NCBI RefSeq assembly: GCF_042652085.1
Contig: NZ_JBHSJF010000001.1
Coordinates: 186,001-250,000, forward strand
Direction: 5' to 3'
Length of the DNA: 64,000 nucleotides
DNA from: Flaviflagellibacter deserti
Lineage (GTDB): Bacteria; Pseudomonadota; Alphaproteobacteria; Rhizobiales; Methylopilaceae
Shown piece after piece: positions 43,547 to 53,196 of this stretch; the stretch's first letter is position 1; every line of letters starts with the position of its first letter. A model generated the notes under the pieces. That model searched no databases. It was not told the origin of the DNA and saw only the letters and a program-made list of their open reading frames with translations. The translations under genes were made by a program, and so were the position numbers.

Positions 43547-44482
43547 ATGAGCGATGGCGTCTGGGGTGCGCCGTCTTCGGTCTCACCGAAGGCGCTTGGA
43601 ATGCAGGCGGCGGATGCGTTCCGCGGCAGCCTCCGTGCCTGTTCCGGCCATGTCGCCCGTAATGCCGGCCGCGCCCGTTCCTTCCTGCGCGAGCGGAGCC
43701 GCGACCCCCGCTTCCGCCTGATCCCCTACGACACCTGCCGCATCGTCAACGCGCTGGCGGCTTTCGCCACCGTGCTCGGCCTGATCATGCTGGTCCTCGA
43801 TCCTCAGCTGAAGGCCTGGCAGAGCTCGATCCCGAAGGCCCTGATGCCGGCCTTCCGGCTCTTTAACGAAATCGGGAAGTGCGAGTGGACGCTGATGGGT
43901 TGCGCCGCCTTCGTCCTGCTCAGCCTTGTGCGCGATCTTCGCGCGACATGCCCGCGCAAATGCCGCCATCATTGGCTTCGCGCCGCGACGGCGACCTATG
44001 TCTTCGTTTCGGTCGCGTTCGCGGGTGTCGTCGCGGCTGCGCTGAAATATGCGATCGGCCGCGCTCGACCGAGCGAGTTCGCCGACGTCGGCTCGCTATC
44101 CTTCAACTTCCTATCCTCGAATGCGAGCTGGGCGAGCTTCCCGTCCGGCCACTCGACCTCGATCATGGCCTTCGCCGTCGCGGTCGCGCTGCTGATGCCG
44201 CGCCTGCGCGTCGCCTGCATCACCGCTGGTTTCTGGATCGCCTTCGCGCGGCTGGCGACCGGAGCGCACTATCCCTCGGACGTCGTCGCCGGCTGTGCGC
44301 TCGGTGCTCTGGTGTCGTGGCTGCTGGCGCGCAAGCTCGCGCGTCACCGGCTGGTCTTCCGGTTCGACAATCAGGGTTCGCTGGTCGCGGCGAAGCTCGG
44401 AAAGTCGTTTGCGGGCGAACTTCTCAGTACCGCGCCAGCATCTCCCGCACGGTCTCGACGAGCTTCGCTTCCGGCACGGTGA
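43547..44482 (+). CDS. PAP2-family membrane phosphatase
   Basis: 311 residues with about five to six membrane helices. The three PAP2 motifs are KYAIGRARP, FPSGHST and RLATGAHYPSDVVAG, so an active lipid phosphatase is likely (phosphatidic acid, undecaprenyl diphosphate or lipid A family). The last 20 codons overlap the convergent hisS by 59 bp, so the C-terminal tail is unusual and the true stop may depend on selection on hisS. Confidence 0.88.
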   Translation: MSDGVWGAPSSVSPKALGMQAADAFRGSLRACSGHVARNAGRARSFLRERSRDPRFRLIPYDTCRIVNALAAFATVLGLIMLVLDPQLKAWQSSIPKALMPAFRLFNEIGKCEWTLMGCAAFVLLSLVRDLRATCPRKCRHHWLRAATATYVFVSVAFAGVVAAALKYAIGRARPSEFADVGSLSFNFLSSNASWASFPSGHSTSIMAFAVAVALLMPRLRVACITAGFWIAFARLATGAHYPSDVVAGCALGALVSWLLARKLARHRLVFRFDNQGSLVAAKLGKSFAGELLSTAPASPARSRRASLPAR

Positions 44483-45908
44483 CCTGTCCCGCGCGGGCCT
44501 CGGTCCACGCAGCGCGGTCCTCGATCTTCTTCGACATCTCCTTGCCGAGAACGAGGTCCTTCACGGTCACCTCGCCGGCTTCCTTCTCGTTCGAGCCCTG
44601 GATGACGGCGACCGGCGACCGGCGGCGGTCGGCATATTTCATCTGGGCGTTCATGCCCGAAGAGCCGAGATAGATTTCGGCCGGGATGCCGGCCTCGCGG
44701 AGAGAGCGGGCCAGCGCGAGGTAGTCGCCGGTGCGCTCTTTGTCCATGACCAGAACGACGACTGGGCCTGCCGGCTCCGCCGCGCCCTTGCCGAGGGCCT
44801 GGAGCGCGGCCTGCAGCCGCGAGACGCCGATCGAGAAGCCGGTCGCCGGAGCGGGCTCGCCACGGAAGCGCGCGACAAGGCCGTCATAGCGCCCGCCGCC
44901 GCCAACCGAACCGAAGCGGATCGGCTTGCCGTCCTCGTCCTTCACCTCGAAGGTCAGCTCGGCCTCGTAGACCGGGCCGGTGTAGTATTCGAGGCCGCGC
45001 ACCACGGAGGGATCGATGCGAATGCGATCGGCATAGCCCGACGACTCCACGATCGCTGCGATCTCCGCGAGTTCGCGCACGCCTTCGAGACCGAGTTCGG
45101 AATTGCCGACGGCCGCCTCGAAGTTCACGAGCGTCGTATTCGACGAGCCGACGCCGTGATCGAGCCAGCCCGTGAACTTGATCACGCGGTCGATCGAGGC
45201 GAGATCGAGGTCCGCGCCCTTGGTGAAGTCGCCACTTTCGTCGAGACGACCCTTGCCGAGCAGCTTCGCGATTTCCTCGACCGGGAACTTGTCCAGTTTG
45301 TCGATGGCGCGCAGCACGGTCAGGCGGCGTCCGGCACCCTCGTCGCCGCCGAGGCCGATGGCCTCCATGACACCGTCGAGCACCTTTCGATTATTGACCT
45401 TAATCGCGTAGCTGCCGCGCGGTATGCCCAGCGCTTCGAGCGTATCGGCGGCCATCATGCACATCTCGGCATCGGCCATCACGGAGCCTGAACCGACCGT
45501 GTCCGCGTCGAACTGCAAAAACTGCCGGAAGCGGCCGGGGCCGGGCTTCTCGTTTCGGAACACCGGGCCGAACCGATAGCTTCGGAACGGCTTCGGCACG
45601 CGGTCCCAGTTCTCGGCCACGTAGCGGGCCAGCGGTGCCGTCAGGTCGTACCGGAGCGACAGCCATTGCTCGTCGTCGTCCTGGAACGAGAACACGCCCT
45701 CGTTCGGACGGTCGAGATCGGGCAGGAATTTGCCGAGCGCGTCGGTGTATTCGATGAACGGCGTTTCGAGCGCCTCGAAGCCCCAGAGCTCATAGGTCTG
45801 GCGGATGGTCTCGACCATCTGGCGCGTGGCGGCGAGTTCGGCGGGGCCGCGGTCTCCGAAGCCGCGCGCGAGGCGGGCCTTCAGGCGGTCGGATTTGTTG
45901 TCTGACAT
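44424..45908 (-). CDS. hisS: Histidyl-tRNA synthetase
   Basis: Charges tRNA-His with histidine. 494 residues. Class II motif 2 is in RSYRFGPVFRNEKPGPGRFRQ and motif 3 in FSIGVSRL; histidine-specific sites are RGLEYYTGPVYE and GSVGGGGRYDGL. The C-terminal anticodon-binding domain is present. The FRNEKPGPGRFRQF form and length fit the divergent alphaproteobacterial HisRS that recognises tRNA-His without G-1, in line with the tRNA at 10777. The stop end overlaps the convergent PAP2 gene. Confidence 0.95.
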   Translation of the reverse strand: MSDNKSDRLKARLARGFGDRGPAELAATRQMVETIRQTYELWGFEALETPFIEYTDALGKFLPDLDRPNEGVFSFQDDDEQWLSLRYDLTAPLARYVAENWDRVPKPFRSYRFGPVFRNEKPGPGRFRQFLQFDADTVGSGSVMADAEMCMMAADTLEALGIPRGSYAIKVNNRKVLDGVMEAIGLGGDEGAGRRLTVLRAIDKLDKFPVEEIAKLLGKGRLDESGDFTKGADLDLASIDRVIKFTGWLDHGVGSSNTTLVNFEAAVGNSELGLEGVRELAEIAAIVESSGYADRIRIDPSVVRGLEYYTGPVYEAELTFEVKDEDGKPIRFGSVGGGGRYDGLVARFRGEPAPATGFSIGVSRLQAALQALGKGAAEPAGPVVVLVMDKERTGDYLALARSLREAGIPAEIYLGSSGMNAQMKYADRRRSPVAVIQGSNEKEAGEVTVKDLVLGKEMSKKIEDRAAWTEARAGQVTVPEAKLVETVREMLARY

Positions 45909-45955
45909 GGTGGCGGCTGGTTAGCGTGAGGACGGGGCAGGGGCAAGGGGCTCCC

Positions 45956-45985
45956 GTGTCCCGGGCCGCTTCGCGCCCCGGACAC
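45956..45985. repeat. Palindromic repeat, family C, single hairpin
   Basis: Imperfect hairpin GTGTCCCGGG...CCCCGGACAC just upstream of hisS; related to 43315-43452. Confidence 0.65.
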
Positions 45986-46141
45986 GCGCTTGGCCACGTA
46001 GGACAAGCCGGAGGACGACGGCTGATCGATAACTCCGCCCTTCGACCCACTTTCCCTGCGGGGCCGATGGGTCTAAACCCTCCGCCCAACCCGAGAAGAA
46101 CCAACGAAAACGCCGCGTCCGCACGGCGCAGAGACCATTCG

Positions 46142-47422
46142 ATGACCGACATCTCCCTCGCACCGTCGCGCGCGCTGATGGGCCGCGACTACCGCACGCT
46201 GGCCCTCGCGGCTCTCGGCGGCGCGCTCGAATTCTACGACTTCATCATCTTCGTCTTCTTCGTCGCGGTGCTGGGCAATCTGTTCTTCCCGCCGGACGTG
46301 CCGGACTGGGTTCGCCAGTTCCAGACCTTCGGCATCTTCGCCGCCGGCTATCTCGCCCGTCCTCTCGGCGGCATCATCATGGCGCATTTCGGCGACCTGT
46401 TCGGCCGCAAGCGCATGTTCACGCTGTCGATCTTCCTGATGGCGCTGTCGACGCTCGGCATCGGCTTCCTGCCGACCTATGCCTCGATCGGCATCGCGGC
46501 GCCGATCCTTCTCCTGCTGTTCCGCATCCTACAGGGCGCGGCCATCGGTGGCGAAGTGCCCGGCGCCTGGACCTTCGTCTCCGAGCATGTGCCGGAGCGC
46601 CATGTCGGCTATGCCTGCGGAACGCTGACCTGCGGTCTGACGGCGGGCATCCTGCTCGGCTCGCTGGTCGCGACGGCACTCAACACCGCCTATACCTCGG
46701 CCGACATCCACGATTTCGCCTGGCGCATCCCGTTCCTGCTTGGCGGCCTGTTCGGCTTGGTCGCGGTCTATCTCCGCCGCTGGCTGGAAGAGACCCCGAT
46801 CTTCCTCGAAATGAAGCGTGCCAAGGCGCTCTCGTCGGAAGTCCCGCTGAAGGTCGTGGTCCACCGCCATCCGGTCGGCATCGTCGTCTCCATGCTGATG
46901 ACCTGGCTGCTGTCGGCCGCGATCGTCGTCGTCATCCTGATGACCCCGACCTTCCTGCAGAAGGTCTATGGTTTCGACGCGCTGACCTCGCTCCAGGCGA
47001 ATTCTATCGCGACTTTCACGCTGTCGATCGGCTGCGTGCTGGCCGGCGCCATCGTCGACCGTGTCGGCGCGGGGCGCTTCTTCCTCGTGGGAACGGTCGC
47101 GCTCGCCACCGTCTGCTATGCCTTCTACACGCTGATGTTCACGCGTCCGGACCTGCTGTTCCCGCTTTATGGGCTGGTCGGCCTGCTTGTCGGCACGATC
47201 GGCGCGGTTCCCTACGTGATGGTGAAGTCGTTCCCGGCGGCAGTGCGCTTCACCGGCCTGTCCTTCTCCTACAACGTCGCCTACGCGATCTTCGGCGGCC
47301 TGACTCCGATGTTCGTGACTTTGATGATGCAGGCCGACAAGCTCGCTCCGGCGCATTACATGCTGGCGATCTGCACGCTTGGTTTTGCGACGGCGGTGTA
47401 TTTGTGGAGGCGCGGCGTCTGA
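46142..47422 (+). CDS. MFS metabolite:proton symporter (MHS family)
   Basis: 426 residues from ATG 46142, 12 membrane helices. Family signs: GGALEFYDFIIFVFF at TM1, PLGGIIMAHFGDLFGRKRMF in loop 2-3, LLFRILQGAAIGGEVPGAW, and WRIPFLLGGLFGLVAVYLRRWLEETPIF. The ProP/ShiA/KgtP branch takes up proline, shikimate, citrate or ketoglutarate with protons; the substrate here is unknown. An isolated transcription unit. Confidence 0.9.
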   Translation: MTDISLAPSRALMGRDYRTLALAALGGALEFYDFIIFVFFVAVLGNLFFPPDVPDWVRQFQTFGIFAAGYLARPLGGIIMAHFGDLFGRKRMFTLSIFLMALSTLGIGFLPTYASIGIAAPILLLLFRILQGAAIGGEVPGAWTFVSEHVPERHVGYACGTLTCGLTAGILLGSLVATALNTAYTSADIHDFAWRIPFLLGGLFGLVAVYLRRWLEETPIFLEMKRAKALSSEVPLKVVVHRHPVGIVVSMLMTWLLSAAIVVVILMTPTFLQKVYGFDALTSLQANSIATFTLSIGCVLAGAIVDRVGAGRFFLVGTVALATVCYAFYTLMFTRPDLLFPLYGLVGLLVGTIGAVPYVMVKSFPAAVRFTGLSFSYNVAYAIFGGLTPMFVTLMMQADKLAPAHYMLAICTLGFATAVYLWRRGV

Positions 47423-47423
47423 G

Positions 47424-47579
47424 CCTTCTCCCCGACGAGGGAGAAGGTCGACTCGCAATCGTGAGATTGCGAGCGGGATGAGGGGGACGTCTCCCCAAGC
47501 TCAGAATTCGTGGAGAGGTCCCCCTCACCCCGGAGCGCTACGCGCTCTCGACCCTCTCCCTCGTGGGGGAGAGGGTAAG
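47424..47579. repeat. Palindromic intergenic repeat, family D
   Basis: Composite of hairpins: CCTTCTCC-GACGA-GGGAGAAGG, CTCGCAATC-GTGA-GATTGCGAG, GGGGGACGTCTCC with GGAGAGGTCCCCC, and CCCTCTCCC/GGGGAGAGGG. It lies between convergent gene ends. A relative is fused in frame inside epmA at about 7090-7215. Confidence 0.85.
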
Positions 47580-47580
47580 A

Positions 47581-48993
47581 TTACTCCGCCGCGCTGGTCT
47601 GCTGCGCCCAACTCTGGCGCTTGCGGTAAATCGTCGAGGGATTGATCTCCAGCGCTGCGGCGGCTTTCGCGATATTGCCGCCGAACGCCGACAGCGCGTT
47701 CTCGATGATCCGCTGTTCCTGCACCCACATCGGCAGGATCTTCCGCTCGTCGCCCGTGACCGGCAGCGAGACCGGGGCCTGGCTGACGATCTTGCCGGAC
47801 ATCATTGGACGGCCGAGAACCGCCGCCGAGATTTCGTCCGGCAGCATGTCGGCGGTGACCTGGCCGCCATCGTTCAGCACCACGACGCGGCGAAGCGCGC
47901 TCTCCAGTTCCCGCACGTTTCCGGGCCAGGAATAGGACGCGATCATACGTTCGGCGAGCGGGTCGAAGCCGGTGAAATCCCGCTGCTCCTCACGCGCCAG
48001 GCGCGTCAGGAAAGTCCGCGCCAGGATCATCGCGTCCTCGCCGCGCGAGCGCAGCGGCGGCAACTGAACCGGCAGCACATGGAGCCGGTAGAACAGGTCC
48101 TCGCGGAAACGCCCCGCCGCGACTTCCGCTTTCGGATCGCGATTGGTCGCGCAGACGAAGCGCACATCGACCTTCTTCGCCTTCGCGCCGCCGACCCGCC
48201 GGACCTCGCCAGTCTGCACGAAGCGGAGCAGCTTCGCCTGTAGCGCGAAATCCATCTCGCAGATTTCGTCCAGAAACAGAGTGCCGCCATTCGCGAGTTC
48301 GGCCGCGCCGGCATGATCCTCTACGGCGCCGGTGAAGGCGCCGCGAACATGACCGAAGATTTCGCTCTCGATCAGGTCTTTCGGGATCGCGCCGCAGTTC
48401 AGCGCGATGAACGATCCGGAGCGGCCCGAACGATTATGGACGGCCTGCGCCGCGAGTTCCTTGCCGGTGCCGCTCTCGCCGGTGACGAAGACGGGCGCCT
48501 TCGAACCCGCCACACGATCGATCTGCGCGAACACCTGGCGCATCGCCGAGGACGAGCCGATGAAGCCGTCGAAGCCCGCCGGAGCGGCAGGGCATGGTTC
48601 GGCGATGATAGGCTTCTCGTTCATCCGCGCGAGAAGGCGCTGGGTGAGGACGCGCGGCGCGAACGGCCGCATCAGGAAATCGTCGGAGCCGCGCCGCATC
48701 GCATCGACCGCGAGCGTCATCGAGCCCATTCCGGTCGAGACCATCGGCCCCCGCACCAGCGGGCGCAGACGCTCGAGCGCATCGGTCGCCAGATCGAGAC
48801 CGACGACCACGGCCGAGAATGTCGAGCCGCGAAGACGCGCTTCAGCGGTTGCGATCGTATCGGTGATCTCGACTTCGGAATTGACGATCTCGGCTGCGAG
48901 GGCGGCCGCGATAGGACGTGCGACGGCCGGATCACGCTCGGCGACCAGAATCCGTCTCCGCGCCGACCCGAATGGTCCCGCAGCAAAGCCCAT
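47581..48993 (-). CDS. Sigma-54 activator with degenerate receiver domain
   Basis: 470 residues. ATG 48993 has GGGAG upstream; an ATG 15 nt earlier is less well placed. Residues 10-125 are receiver-like, but the Lys is replaced (FLMRPF) and the Asp region reads VVVGLDLA, so phosphorylation is doubtful. The AAA+ domain is intact: Walker A GESGTGKE, the sigma-54 loop GAFTGA, Walker B GGTLFLDEI, and the R-finger area NPSTIYRKRQ at the Fis HTH. Members such as NtrX/LuxO-type activators drive RpoN promoters. Target genes are not visible. Divergent from an EAL-protein gene (175 bp between starts). Confidence 0.88.
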   Translation of the reverse strand: MGFAAGPFGSARRRILVAERDPAVARPIAAALAAEIVNSEVEITDTIATAEARLRGSTFSAVVVGLDLATDALERLRPLVRGPMVSTGMGSMTLAVDAMRRGSDDFLMRPFAPRVLTQRLLARMNEKPIIAEPCPAAPAGFDGFIGSSSAMRQVFAQIDRVAGSKAPVFVTGESGTGKELAAQAVHNRSGRSGSFIALNCGAIPKDLIESEIFGHVRGAFTGAVEDHAGAAELANGGTLFLDEICEMDFALQAKLLRFVQTGEVRRVGGAKAKKVDVRFVCATNRDPKAEVAAGRFREDLFYRLHVLPVQLPPLRSRGEDAMILARTFLTRLAREEQRDFTGFDPLAERMIASYSWPGNVRELESALRRVVVLNDGGQVTADMLPDEISAAVLGRPMMSGKIVSQAPVSLPVTGDERKILPMWVQEQRIIENALSAFGGNIAKAAAALEINPSTIYRKRQSWAQQTSAAE

Positions 48994-49168
48994 CCAGAAC
49001 TCCCGCATCCGGCCACACGGCCGCAAATTCAATCGGGGATGAGCTTGACGACACAGGGTAAATGAAACCTGAACTTTGCCCTCCCAGATTGTGGGCAAGT
49101 GATGGCAGAGCATTGGCGGGAAAGGCGCGAATCTGTGCATAGTCGGTCAATTCACGCTTGACGGGCTG

Positions 49169-50575
49169 ATGCTGAGAACCGGGCCGCTCTTTATCGCATT
49201 TTGCATGGCGGCAATCGCGGCGTCGCTGGCGGCTATCCTCATTTTAGGATTGGGAATTTCGGTGCCGTTCGGCGTCGCGGGCGGGCTCGCCGGTTTGGGC
49301 GTGGTCGCGCTTGTCGTGCGCATCCTCACGGGATCGCAGAAGAACGCGCCGCTCCGCCTCTTCGACGTCGAGGAGCGGGTCAGCACTTTGTCCGCTCGCC
49401 TTCACATGATCGATCAGCGCTTCGCCCGGCTCGAGCAGATCCTGCCGGAGGCGCTGAAGCGCAACAATCAGGGGCTGGAGCGGGAAGTCTCCGATCTCGG
49501 AAATCTCGTCCGAGCCCTCGCCGAACAGGTCGAATTGCACGAGCAGCTATGGGCCGATGCGACGACCCATGCCGCTGCTCCGCCGCCGGCGCTCGCGCGC
49601 GAACCGATGCGCCATGAACCGGTCCCGCGTGTGGAGATCCATGCGCCCGTGATCTCGACACCGGCTCCCGCTCCGCAGGCCAGTGTCGCCCGCGCGCCGC
49701 TGCCGGAATTCCGCCCGGTCAATCAGGACGTCGGCCGCAAGGTCCGCAAGGCGATCGAAGGCGAGGGGATCGAGCTTCATCTCAGCCCGATCGCGATGCT
49801 GCCGCAGCGCCGTGTGATTCACTACGACACCCTGCCGTATCTGCGAGACGCCGACGGTACTTTGATCGGCCCGGCAGATTTCGTGCCCGACACGCGCGCG
49901 ACCGGGCTGCTGCCAATGCTCGACACCTTCGTGCTCGACCGCAGCCTCCGGGTCGCCCGGCGGCTGAAGGCGCGCGAACGCGAACTGACATTGTTCGTCA
50001 ATCTCGCAGCCGAGACGTTCCGTGGCGATGTCTTCGCGACCGAAATCGCACGCCGCCTCGACGCCAATGCAGATCTCTCGTCCCATCTGATGCTCGGCTT
50101 CTCGCAGGAGGCCCTGCATAGCTTCGGTGGCGTCGAGGCCGAGATGCTGGCGACTTTGTCGGAGAAGGGTTTCCGCTTCGTCTTGACCGGCGTGACGAAC
50201 CTTTCGCTGGACGCGAAGGCGCTCAACGAATTCGGCATTCGCGTGGTTCGTATCGCGGCCGATCTCCTGATCGACGAAGACGCCGCCGCCGAGTCCTCCA
50301 TCCATCCGGCCGACTTGCCGAATGTCTGCCGCCGCAACAACATCCTGGTCATCGCCGACAATGTCGACACCGAGCAGAAGGTGGCCGACCTGCTCGACAT
50401 CGACGTGCGTGCCGCCCAGGGCACCGTCTTCGGCACGCCGCGTCCGGTGCGTCCGGAGGTCTTCGCCGACGGTGAGGCTCTGGCCAGCGCCAGGACTCCT
50501 GCCTTCACGACGCCGGCTGCGCGTCCCGGCGTGCAGCCGCATCAGCCTTTCCGTTCGATCGTGCGGCGCGTCTGA
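49169..50575 (+). CDS. Membrane-anchored protein with degenerate EAL domain
   Basis: 468 residues. Two N-terminal membrane helices (about 6-29 and 32-53) are followed by a coiled coil (FDVEERVSTLSARLHMIDQR) and a Pro/Ala linker. The C-terminal 240 residues have the EAL fold, but catalytic residues are gone: E-A-L is D-T-L (HYDTLPYLRD), the DDFG site reads LTGVTN, the Lys is Arg (VVRIA), and EGVE is DNVD (IADNVDTEQ). QGTVFG remains from QGYLFG. It cannot hydrolyse c-di-GMP by the known mechanism; a receptor or scaffold role is likely. Divergent from a sigma-54 activator. Confidence 0.85.
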   Translation: MLRTGPLFIAFCMAAIAASLAAILILGLGISVPFGVAGGLAGLGVVALVVRILTGSQKNAPLRLFDVEERVSTLSARLHMIDQRFARLEQILPEALKRNNQGLEREVSDLGNLVRALAEQVELHEQLWADATTHAAAPPPALAREPMRHEPVPRVEIHAPVISTPAPAPQASVARAPLPEFRPVNQDVGRKVRKAIEGEGIELHLSPIAMLPQRRVIHYDTLPYLRDADGTLIGPADFVPDTRATGLLPMLDTFVLDRSLRVARRLKARERELTLFVNLAAETFRGDVFATEIARRLDANADLSSHLMLGFSQEALHSFGGVEAEMLATLSEKGFRFVLTGVTNLSLDAKALNEFGIRVVRIAADLLIDEDAAAESSIHPADLPNVCRRNNILVIADNVDTEQKVADLLDIDVRAAQGTVFGTPRPVRPEVFADGEALASARTPAFTTPAARPGVQPHQPFRSIVRRV

Positions 50576-50615
50576 TCGCTTGATTTCGGCGTCACGGTAG
50601 GCCACCTCCGGGGCC

Positions 50616-51482
50616 ATGACCGAAACCATTCTCCTGCCGCCCGGCTCCGGCCTCGCTACTCTCGCCGATCGCTACGACGTCATCTTCTCGGATGTGTGGG
50701 GCGTGCTCCATAACGGCGTGCATGCCTGGCCGACGGCGTCCGAGGCGCTGACCCGCTATCGCGAAGCGGGCGGCACCGTCGTTCTCGTCTCGAACGCGCC
50801 ACGCCCGAGCCCCGACGTCATTCCGCAGCTCGCCGGATACGGCGTCTCGCGCTCGGCATGGGACGGAATCGTGACGTCCGGCGATGTGACCCGGATGGAG
50901 ATCGAGAGGCGAGGCGTCAGGCGCCTCCACCACGTCGGTCCTCCGCGCGACGTGCCGATGTTCGATGGCTTCGAATTGGTCGGTCCGGCGGACGCGGAAG
51001 TCACGGTCGTGACCGGCCTCGACGACGACGATGTCGAGACACCGGACGATTATCGCGGCCGGATGAAGGAACTGCTGGATCATTCGGTCGAGATGATCTG
51101 CGCCAATCCCGACCGCGTCGTGGAGCGGGGCAGCAAGCTGATCTGGTGCGCGGGCGCGATTGCCGACGTCTACGAGGAGATCGGCGGCCGGGTGATGCAC
51201 ATCGGCAAGCCGTTCCCGATCATTTATGAGCAGGCGATGCGCATCGCCGCCGAACTGCGCGGCAAGACCACGCCGAAGAATCGCATCCTGATGATCGGCG
51301 ACAGCATGATCACCGATGTCGCGGGGGCGAACATGTTCGGGATCGACTGCCTGTTCATGACCGGCGGCATCCACGCCGAAAAGATCGGCCATCCGCCGCG
51401 TCATGACGACTTCCACGAGATCCTTACGCCTGCCGATCCGAAGCCGGTCGGCTGGTCGCACCGCCTGGCCTGGGAGCTTTAG
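50616..51482 (+). CDS. HAD-superfamily class IIA hydrolase (NagD-like)
   Basis: 288 residues. Nucleophile Asp in FSDVWGVLHNG (the second D of DxD is Trp, as I recall for the alphaproteobacterial TIGR01459 branch), LVSNAPRPS as motif II, the C2 cap in between, and motif III/IV in GKPFPIIYE and MIGDSMITDVAGANMFG. Substrate unknown; relatives dephosphorylate sugar phosphates or nucleotides. Stop overlaps xseA by 4 nt (convergent). Confidence 0.88.
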   Translation: MTETILLPPGSGLATLADRYDVIFSDVWGVLHNGVHAWPTASEALTRYREAGGTVVLVSNAPRPSPDVIPQLAGYGVSRSAWDGIVTSGDVTRMEIERRGVRRLHHVGPPRDVPMFDGFELVGPADAEVTVVTGLDDDDVETPDDYRGRMKELLDHSVEMICANPDRVVERGSKLIWCAGAIADVYEEIGGRVMHIGKPFPIIYEQAMRIAAELRGKTTPKNRILMIGDSMITDVAGANMFGIDCLFMTGGIHAEKIGHPPRHDDFHEILTPADPKPVGWSHRLAWEL

Positions 51483-53068
51483 TCGAACAGGTCGTCCTGC
51501 TTCGAGGCGAGGCGCGGCTCGGGCTTCTGCGCGGCGGGCTTGGCGCGCGGTGGCGCGGGCTGCGGCGCCGCATCGTTTCCAGCCGTGGCCGCGACTTCAC
51601 CATCCTTGAATTTCAGTGTCAGCGCGTCGCCGGGAGCGACCGCACCCGCCGAGCGAATGGGCTGGTTCGACTGGTCGAGTACCAATGCGAACCCGCGATC
51701 GAGCACGCCTTGGTATGAATAGGCGCGAAGCAGGCCGAATGCGTTGTCGAGTCGTCGCTGCGCATCGCCGATGAGGCGCTGCGGAAGGGCAGGCTTCAGC
51801 CGGTCGGCGGGGACCGCGTAGTGCTTGCGCGCATCGGCGATGTTGCGCTTCGGCAGGTTAGGAACCAGGCGATTGGCCGACACATCGAAGCGGCGATGCC
51901 AGGTTCGCGTGTTCGTGCGGAGCGCCCGGTTCTTGCGGTCCGCAAGAGTCTCCACACGTTCGCCGCAGCGATCCAGCCGAGCGGTCAGCACGCCTTTCTG
52001 AAGCCGTGCGGCGACATTCGAGAACGCAATGCGCTTCGTCCTCTCATGCGCGACGAGCGCCGGTCCGAGACGAGACGACAGCGCATCGAGCTTCTGGCGC
52101 GGCCCCGCGAGGAGTGCCTCCGGCGTCGCGAGCGCGCGGGCGGCAGACCGAAGTTCGGTTCGGCGCCCTTGGACGAAGCGGCCAAGGCCACCGATCAGCC
52201 GGGCGCCGCAGGTCCCGACATTCGCGAGGAGTTCGGTACGTACCGGCACCGCCATCTCGGCCGAAGCAGTGGGCGTCGGCGCGCGCCGGTCGGCGGCGTG
52301 GTCGATGAGCGTCGTGTCAGTCTCGTGGCCGACGGCGGAGATCAGCGGGATTGCGCTTTCGGCCGCCGCCCGAACGACGATCTCCTCATTGAAGCTCCAG
52401 AGATCTTCGAGGCTGCCGCCGCCGCGCGCAACGATCAGCACGTCCGGGCGCGGGATCGGCCCGTCCTTCGGCAGCGCATTGAAGCCGCGAATGCCTGCCG
52501 CGACCTCCGCTGCGCTGGTATCGCCCTGGACGCGCACCGGCCAGACGAGAACGCGGCGCGGAAAGCGGTCGGAGAGGCGGTGGAGGATGTCGCGGATGAC
52601 CGCGCCGGTCGGAGAGGTGACGACGCCGACGACCTCCGGCAGGAACGGGATCGGCCGTTTGCGGCTGGCATCGAACAGGCCTTCGGCCGCCAGTTTCTTT
52701 CGCCGCTCTTCCAGCAACGCCATCAGAGCGCCAACGCCGGCCGGAGCCAGGCTCTCGATGACGATCTGGTAGGAGGACTTGCCCGCGAAAGTCGTGATCT
52801 TGCCGGTGGCGACGACCTCCATGCCCTCTTCGGGCTTGAACTTCAGCCGCGAGAAATTGCTCTTCCAGACGACTGCGTCGAGGCGAGCGTTTTCGTCCTT
52901 CAGGCAAAAATAAGCGTGGCCGGAGGAGTGCGGGCCGCGATATCCGGAGATTTCGCCGCGCACGCGCACATAGCCGAACGCATCCTCGACGGTGCGCTTC
53001 AGGTTGGCGGAGAGTTCGGAGACCGTGATCTCCGGGGCGTTGGAGGGAGCCGAATCCGTATTGGACAT
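51479..53068 (-). CDS. xseA: Exodeoxyribonuclease VII large subunit
   Basis: Single-strand DNA nuclease subunit that acts with XseB. 529 residues: N-terminal OB fold (VRVRGEISGYRGPHSSGHAY, YQIVIESLAPAG), then the catalytic domain with VGVVTSPTGAVIRDI, ARGGGSLEDLWSFNEE and ISAVGHETDTTLIDHAADRRAPTPTAS. The coiled-coil region and a proline-rich C-terminus follow. The xseB gene is not in the window. Confidence 0.95.
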   Translation of the reverse strand: MSNTDSAPSNAPEITVSELSANLKRTVEDAFGYVRVRGEISGYRGPHSSGHAYFCLKDENARLDAVVWKSNFSRLKFKPEEGMEVVATGKITTFAGKSSYQIVIESLAPAGVGALMALLEERRKKLAAEGLFDASRKRPIPFLPEVVGVVTSPTGAVIRDILHRLSDRFPRRVLVWPVRVQGDTSAAEVAAGIRGFNALPKDGPIPRPDVLIVARGGGSLEDLWSFNEEIVVRAAAESAIPLISAVGHETDTTLIDHAADRRAPTPTASAEMAVPVRTELLANVGTCGARLIGGLGRFVQGRRTELRSAARALATPEALLAGPRQKLDALSSRLGPALVAHERTKRIAFSNVAARLQKGVLTARLDRCGERVETLADRKNRALRTNTRTWHRRFDVSANRLVPNLPKRNIADARKHYAVPADRLKPALPQRLIGDAQRRLDNAFGLLRAYSYQGVLDRGFALVLDQSNQPIRSAGAVAPGDALTLKFKDGEVAATAGNDAAPQPAPPRAKPAAQKPEPRLASKQDDLFD

Positions 53069-53150
53069 GAGGGATTTTATACGCGGCCGGGGGCGGATGA
53101 CAGTAGCAGCATCTGCTGCATCCTGATCGACTTGACGCGATTAGGTCAAC

Positions 53151-53174
53151 CGTCCTAAAGTTCAAAATAGGACG
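53151..53174. promoter_or_regulatory. Candidate TetR operator
   Basis: Inverted repeat CGTCCTA-N10-TAGGACG, 23 bp before the tetR start. It overlaps a plausible -10 (CCTAAA) that has CTTGAC 17 nt upstream, so binding would block that promoter. Confidence 0.65.
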
Positions 53175-53196
53175 ACTGCCCTAGAGTTGCGATATC

